From Stenopsyche tienmushanensis (lineage: Eukaryota; Arthropoda; Insecta; Trichoptera; Stenopsychidae), in NCBI GenBank assembly GCA_008973525.1, contig WACJ01000253.1, positions 1-64,000 on the forward strand: a DNA stretch of 64,000 nucleotides, in the 5' to 3' direction. Positions 58,236 to 64,000 of this stretch are shown piece after piece. Numbering within the stretch: position 1 is the stretch's first letter; each line of letters opens with the position of its first letter. The translations under genes were made by a program, and so were the position numbers. The notes beneath the pieces are model-generated. The model saw only the letters and a list, made by a program, of their open reading frames with translations. It searched no databases and had not been told where the DNA came from.

Positions 58236-61200
58236 CCTAGTATGCATTCAACATGCCTGCATATTTAGACGAGATTACGATTGGAGTGCCTTACAAAATG
58301 ACAGCTTTACATGTTGATGATGAGGTGGATGAAGAAGCTTCTTAAAATCAATACCTATATCATCATAAACGTGTTATTTCTTAAGGAAATTTTGAAATAA
58401 ATAAATATCAGCGATATAAACAATATTATTTAGCCAGGGAAATCTAATTAGCGTTGAAGCCTTTTCTATTAATATGTAAGTATGTATGATATTTTCTTGA
58501 AAAAATAGGTTTGGATCAATAATCATAACTTATTTTATATTTATTTCCACTCTTGTTGTTTACCCGTCATGTATCGTTTTGCTCGTGTGGTCCGTGTGAC
58601 AAAGTAAAAGCAACAATCTGAAAATAATGTGAAACTGAATTGGTCTGGGGTCAAGTATAATAAGATATTCCCAGAATCAACAATGCCCAAAATAATAGTA
58701 TAATGTGAACTTTGTGCACACATTTTCTCATTCGTTCCACGATGATGAATCACTCAAAAAGAACAACAGTTAGAGATGTTAATCTCTTTCGAACTAATGG
58801 TGCAGTGGTAATTCCGCCTAATTAGCATTCGGTACGCACGTCTTTTGATCAAAATAATAACCATCTGTGAAGTTGAGCACTTCCCGGCGGTCTCCAGCAA
58901 ACATTACGGATTCGACTTCATTTATCATTTCGGTTAAAGATTGTAGTTTAATTGCATTTTTAAAGGTCATTAGAAAACATCTTCAAAACACACATGCGGT
59001 CACTTTCATAAAAAAAGAATCCGTGATACGCCTGGGAAGCGAACGATCAAACGTAACACTGCAGCCCGACAATGAAAGAAAAAAAATGCCATTCGGTAAC
59101 TTTCTATGGCAGTGCATAATTGGTCGAACATTTCATTTTTAATAGCGGACAATTTGTTACGAAATTTGATGAGCAAATAAAAGCAATTTTTTCGTCGTCT
59201 GTTACTGGCAGGATTAAGGCAAGTGACAGCGAAAGACATTTGAAAAGAAAATCCTCCAAAGCCTTCTGTCGCTGTAAAAAAGTTTACGGCGTTCGTTTGA
59301 TTGATAAAGTTATTGTTTCTATAAATTTAGACAATCTCGGAAAATCATTAAAAGCCAAGAAATAATATTTTTTTTCCTTTTATATTTTTCTCTGCCTCCA
59401 AAAAACAAATAATAGGGGGAAAATCTTTAATTCTTGGAATTCTCGGTACAATTACAATGTAAAAATTAATTATACCAAGGGGGAATTTCGATGCTGTGAA
59501 TCAAATATTTAACAGTATAATTTAAATAAAGTTAACGAATGTTCAAAAAATAAATAAATCAATTAATTCTACGGAAGCACAATATTTCAATCTGCAGTTT
59601 ATTAATTCAGAAACAGTAAGAATGTATGCTACATTTTCACATGGATTGAATTTGAAGTTATGCACATGGGAACGTTTGATAATTAAATTAAATTTTTTGC
59701 CATGTTTTACAACATTTTTCCCATAGAGTAAAAATCTTATGTACTTTTATGGTATTTTTTTTATTAAGGTTGACATAAAAATTTTACTTCTAGGGTGATT
59801 ATTGATTAAAACACATTATATTAAAATTCAAATATAAATTTGCAATTATTTTATAATTGATTATAAATTTAAAAAAAATGTAAAAGATACATGTAGCTTT
59901 TCATTGCTTAGCAGGTATCAAGAATTTTTTGAAACATAGTGTAATCTGAGATGATGGCCTTAAGGGTGGTTTAGCTAAGAAGCTCATCCATTATTCATTT
60001 ACGCGCTCAGATAAAACTTTCATAGCAGATACATCCTGCAGGGTATAAAGCAATGCACAAGATGAATTGCTTCCCTTCCACCCTTCGCTGGTTAATTGAC
60101 GTAGGTCAATAACACAAAACCGCTCGTCTCAAAATCGACCATGCGAAAATTATTGGAGTTGGAGTACGAAATTCCAAAAGTTCATCCACAATATTCATCT
60201 GACCTATCGGTTTTTGGTCTCTTACAGACGAACGAATGAAACGAAACGACTCTTTACGAATTTGTTTGAAAATGGAATGTTAGCTGCGCGCTTTATAAAA
60301 GTTATCGTTATAGGTAATAAATATATTTCGATTTGGAAATGCTTACAAAATCGGACGTTTCATATGAAAACACACTAACAAAAATATTTCAACTTTTTCA
60401 ATTAAAATCAATTGATATTTTGCCAAATGTCCTTATAAGAATCTTATACTTGTAAAGCAATTTTTGTGTCGTTTGAACGATTCAAATATTTTTGTCTTTG
60501 GATTACATTATTGCATACGTTTTTCATATCGAACGCTAAAATGTATTTCTTCAATAAACATTTAGTTAAAACTGTTGGAATGTATTCATACGTATTCCAT
60601 CTAAAATACGCATTCCCATTGCCATATGCGAAAAATCCCAGATTTTAATTAAAAAATAACACAAAATCAGATTTAACACTCGGTTGCGTTTTAAAGAAGT
60701 GATAATGGAAAAAGTATCTGAATCAGACACGGATGTAAAATCTACGGATGTAAAATCTTTTTGGAATCCTTTGATGCTTGGCTAATTTCGTTCCGAACCG
60801 GAACCATCGACCATAAACCCGTTTCATTTATCTGTCTAAAATACAGGCTTAAAGAGCGGACAAATGTATAATGTCTCATTGGATGTTTCGAGGTAGTTTC
60901 TTAATTGAAGATAATTCGCGAAAAATATTGCAGGGTTGTAAGTTGCGAGAGCTTTCGCAAATTTGTCCATTTATATGCAAAGCAAAACTCCGATTCATCG
61001 CTTCGGAAGAAACACTGTAAATGCATTGAAAGCGAGAGAAATATAAAAATAAGCTTTAGCCAAAGTTAATATATTTCGAAGGCACATCTGTTCTTGTACA
61101 CGAACTGTTTTTTAACTTCTTCATTATGTACAATTCCTTATTTATTTGCGACTATTCTTAACGGTAAACCTAAATAATTATTCAAAAATTAACATTTTGA

Positions 61201-62985
61201 ACGTTTGAATGTTTTCTCATGAAACAACAATGGTGTTCTAGACAATGGATATGATGTTACTGCTATTTGTTAATATTAATATTTAGAATGTAAATTTTTT
61301 AATCTATAAAATCCTGCTAAAATAAACACGTTCGTAAATAAAGCTTTTGCCATGGCTAACCACATGCATTGAACGGGATGGCAATTATGTGGAAAAATAA
61401 TCAACAAGTGTATGAACAATTTCCTGCACTTTTTCTAAAAAAATATAAAAATCTAGTACCCTTAGTTTCTGAATATGTTTCGTATTAAGGTTTATATTCA
61501 ATATCATATATTGCTCCTAATTTTCTGGATTTGAAGAAGTAAATACTGTCACAATTAATAAAGTAGCATAGTAGTACCTATGAGTTATTGGATTTGCGTT
61601 TATCATTAAAATATATTTTTTTTAAATTATAACTTCGCATCTCATTCATATATTCACTCCTGCCTTAAATTATTATTCAAATGATCACATCATTAGTATA
61701 AATATGTAGAACATAATGAGTACCTACCACATAAATGTTAAAATGTTTACTCTGGAAGGGGATTTTTGGGATTTTTTCCCCTAGTTAAAGCCTTTTATAA
61801 AATACATTTACGTCCGATAATGGATATAAAACATTAAAAAGTTTATGATACAAATTAAATAAAAGGCAATCAGCATGCAATTTTACACCGATAAATCATA
61901 TTTACATACAAAATATAATAGTGTTGTTATTTTTAAATTTCTTTACCTATGCATTTTAAATAGGGATGAATGTAAAGTATTGTAAGTGAATTTGGTTCAA
62001 TTTAATTGTTCTACGCAGATCAAAGCATTAAATTGTAATTAAAAACACATCCCTTAAAGAAAATTCCAAAGAGACAAGTATAACCAAAAGTCGGAAAAGC
62101 AAGACAAAAATGAAATGATTACACTCCAAACACGAAGGAATGGAAAAAATGCGATCAAATAATTTTCCCATATTTTTTATGCGATAACACGAAAATTAAT
62201 TTCGAAACATGAGAAATTTCGCAGCAGCTACTACTAAATTATTACAGCTTCAAAACGTTGATGGGATGTTTACTCATATAAAACCGGTATTTAATTACAT
62301 CAATGTGGGTTTTAATATAATGTAATTAGAAAATACACACTGGTTACAACGCTTCTGTATTAAGTCTAAGCCATTTTTAATTTAAATAATGATACCGTTT
62401 TATAATTAAGCCCGAAGCTTTATGTGCTTGAAGCCAAGGAGCCTCCTTTAGTATTAAGTTTCGATTCAAGGCGAATAATAAATACGCAAAAGTTTTTTAT
62501 GGACTATCCAGCCTGAGCCTGCGATTTCCAAAAATGTAATCTATTTTTATTATGGCTGTGGGGGATTTCTAAAGAAAAAATCTACACCTAAAAAATCTAA
62601 AAAGCACCACCAGCATACAAAAATTTGGCAATTTTATAAAATGACATGCATGAAAATTATAAGATGATTATATACACAAGTGTTCAATGATCACGTTAAG
62701 AGCAAATTACAACAAATGACATTAGCTTGCAAATTTATTTTTATTAAAATCGAAATACAATAATGAATTAAAACTGCTTGAAGCTAAAAATATTAATCCA
62801 AAATAAATTAAAAATGTATAAGCTTTTGAGGATAATTTCCCGTGTGACCATATGGTCACATTCGCTTTTACTAGGTCATGTATTCTAACTTACTTGAATG
62901 ACTTAAGCAATTTCTTTTATGGGACTATTCCCAACCACTTTATATATTTTTGTGATTTAATATGTGTTTTTAAAATGTGGTCGCC
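58236..62985. other. Mostly AT-rich non-coding stretch
   Basis: GC-richer patches lie near 58860-59250 (with overlapping frames 58867-59142 plus, 59006-59239 minus and 59120-59365 plus) and 60000-60310. A 15-bp tandem duplication ACGGATGTAAAATCT lies at 60729-60758. No recognised gene or element. Confidence 0.4.
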
Positions 62986-62989
62986 AGCC

Positions 62990-63055
62990 ACACCTCCTGT
63001 AAATTTGACCCAAGATGATTAAACTAGGAGTCCAACCACTTAACCGCGGGACTAC
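62990..63055 (-). repeat. tRNA-like repeat, second subfamily
   Basis: The minus strand reads GTCCCGCGGTTAAGTGGTTG (A-box-like) and then CTTGGGTCAAATTTACAG (B-box-like). It is related to 49028-49076. Confidence 0.5.
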
Positions 63056-63184
63056 TTACAGATCAAATTATTAATATATTCTAAGCATACGGTAATATTA
63101 TTCATAATTATTCAATAAAATATCAAATTTAAAATGAGTTTATTTCCTATCACCAAAGATTGTAGATGGAGTAATGTTTTTTCC

Positions 63185-63262
63185 ATAATCTGGATTTGAA
63201 CCCAAGCTTTTACAACAACAGTCCAGGATCTAATTTACTGTAACAACGCCTGGACCAGTGTG
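63185..63262 (-). repeat. tRNA-like repeat, copy 3
   Basis: The minus strand has GTCCAGGCGTTGTTACAGT, TTAGATCCTGGA and GGGTTCAAATCCAGATT (perfect B-box form). It shares the last two blocks with 18653-18715. It sits 130 bp from the other tRNA-like repeat in the same orientation. Confidence 0.55.
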
Positions 63263-64000
63263 ATCATGCTCGTTTCTAAAGGGTTAAATCAGCCGAGGGG
63301 TCAGAATTGTGTGCTTCTAATTGGTAGAATTAATCCTTGAATATTATCCTGGCATGCTTCATGGGTCATTTGCAGATGATAAGGTATGTGTTTTGCGACC
63401 TATATGCATCGCAGCAAGTCCGATAAATCTTGCACGCGGTCATGATTCATAAAATAAGTATACTGAAATAACCTCATAGTTCATGCGGTTAAAATAATCT
63501 AATAAAATATAGCAAATTCTAGACATATTTCGTAATTAAAACTATTTTGCCAATTAATTATACTATCAATGTATTTATCTTATTATATGATCTGTATTTA
63601 CAAAGATCAGAAATATAATTATTAAATTGTTGAATATGTCATTTCTATATGATTTTGACTTATAAAACGGTAGCCAAAGTACTTCCGCAAATTAAAAAGG
63701 GGGTGCTTCTAGAAAGTTGGATGTTGATCATTTTGGCGAAGTTAAAATATCCCATTCTAAAAAGGAGAAAGTAGATCCATTTGTCATAGATGAAATGATA
63801 AAACGGATTTTTCTCTCGGTTGTTCCTTTCCTGTCGTTAAATCCGATACAAAAAGCAGTCGCAAAGATTTGAAGCATTTTTAGCGATGACAATATAATCT
63901 ATTCGAGGTTGCGTATTTACAATCAACTTTCATTTTTTTCCGGTAAGGCAGAAAGAACTACCCACGCATTAGAAGACAGATCGCATTTAGAATGGCTCCT
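63263..64000. other. Non-coding stretch to window end
   Basis: Nothing was recognised. The last 350 bases are slightly less AT-rich. Confidence 0.45.

Noticed and set aside
1..64000. CRISPR arrays, rRNA genes, bacterial operons or phage genes
   Set aside because: No regularly spaced repeats, rRNA-like conserved blocks, ribosome binding sites or tightly packed long frames were seen. The content is that of eukaryotic nuclear DNA.

Overview
The window looks like AT-rich nuclear DNA from an arthropod, most likely an insect. No intact protein-coding gene can be recognised. There are no operon-like gene strings, no rRNA and no CRISPR array. What can be recognised is almost entirely decayed transposon sequence: mariner/Tc1, piggyBac, pogo/Tigger and hAT DNA transposons, plus short tRNA-like (possibly SINE) repeats. 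Long AT-rich stretches separate these, with scattered GC-richer islands that resemble conserved regulatory blocks or unrecognised exons. The assignment to an insect is an inference from the transposon content and base composition.

Layout. 1-4,675: AT-rich DNA with one GC-richer open stretch near 1.3 kb. 4,678-5,961: a full-length but dead mariner with both inverted repeats and TA target duplications. 6,402-8,406: a mosaic of a mariner-type end, a piggyBac-like end with a broken transposase C-terminus on the minus strand, an 88-bp direct repeat, and the tail of a pogo/Tigger element on the plus strand. 8.4-17.4 kb: non-coding, with islands at about 12.9, 14.2 and 17.0 kb. 17.9-18.7 kb: hAT-derived copy A and a tRNA-like repeat. 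20.4-21.1 kb: a mariner relic next to a second hAT-type end. 21-34.9 kb: mostly non-coding, with a small mariner relic at 29.6 kb. 34,926-35,685: an internally deleted mariner. 37.3 kb: an IS630/Tc1-type scrap. 42.8-43.6 kb: hAT copy B. 44.15 kb: a Tc1 C-terminal scrap. 47.3-47.9 kb: a broken protein of an unassigned transposon-like family. 49.26-49.84 kb: hAT copy C. 54.66-55.15 kb: a GC-rich foreign-looking segment. 55,534-56,816: a second full-length mariner with perfect 25-bp inverted repeats and an intact catalytic core, but with upstream frameshifts. 58.0-58.2 kb: a repeat built on the ACCGG core. 63.0-63.3 kb: paired tRNA-like repeats. The rest shows nothing recognisable.

No functional system of cooperating genes is visible. 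The elements most worth follow-up are the hAT-derived family (three copies, each keeping only a trace of the transposase dimerisation motif), the well-preserved mariner at 55.5 kb, and the tRNA-like repeat family. All family names come from motifs read by eye. No database search was possible.
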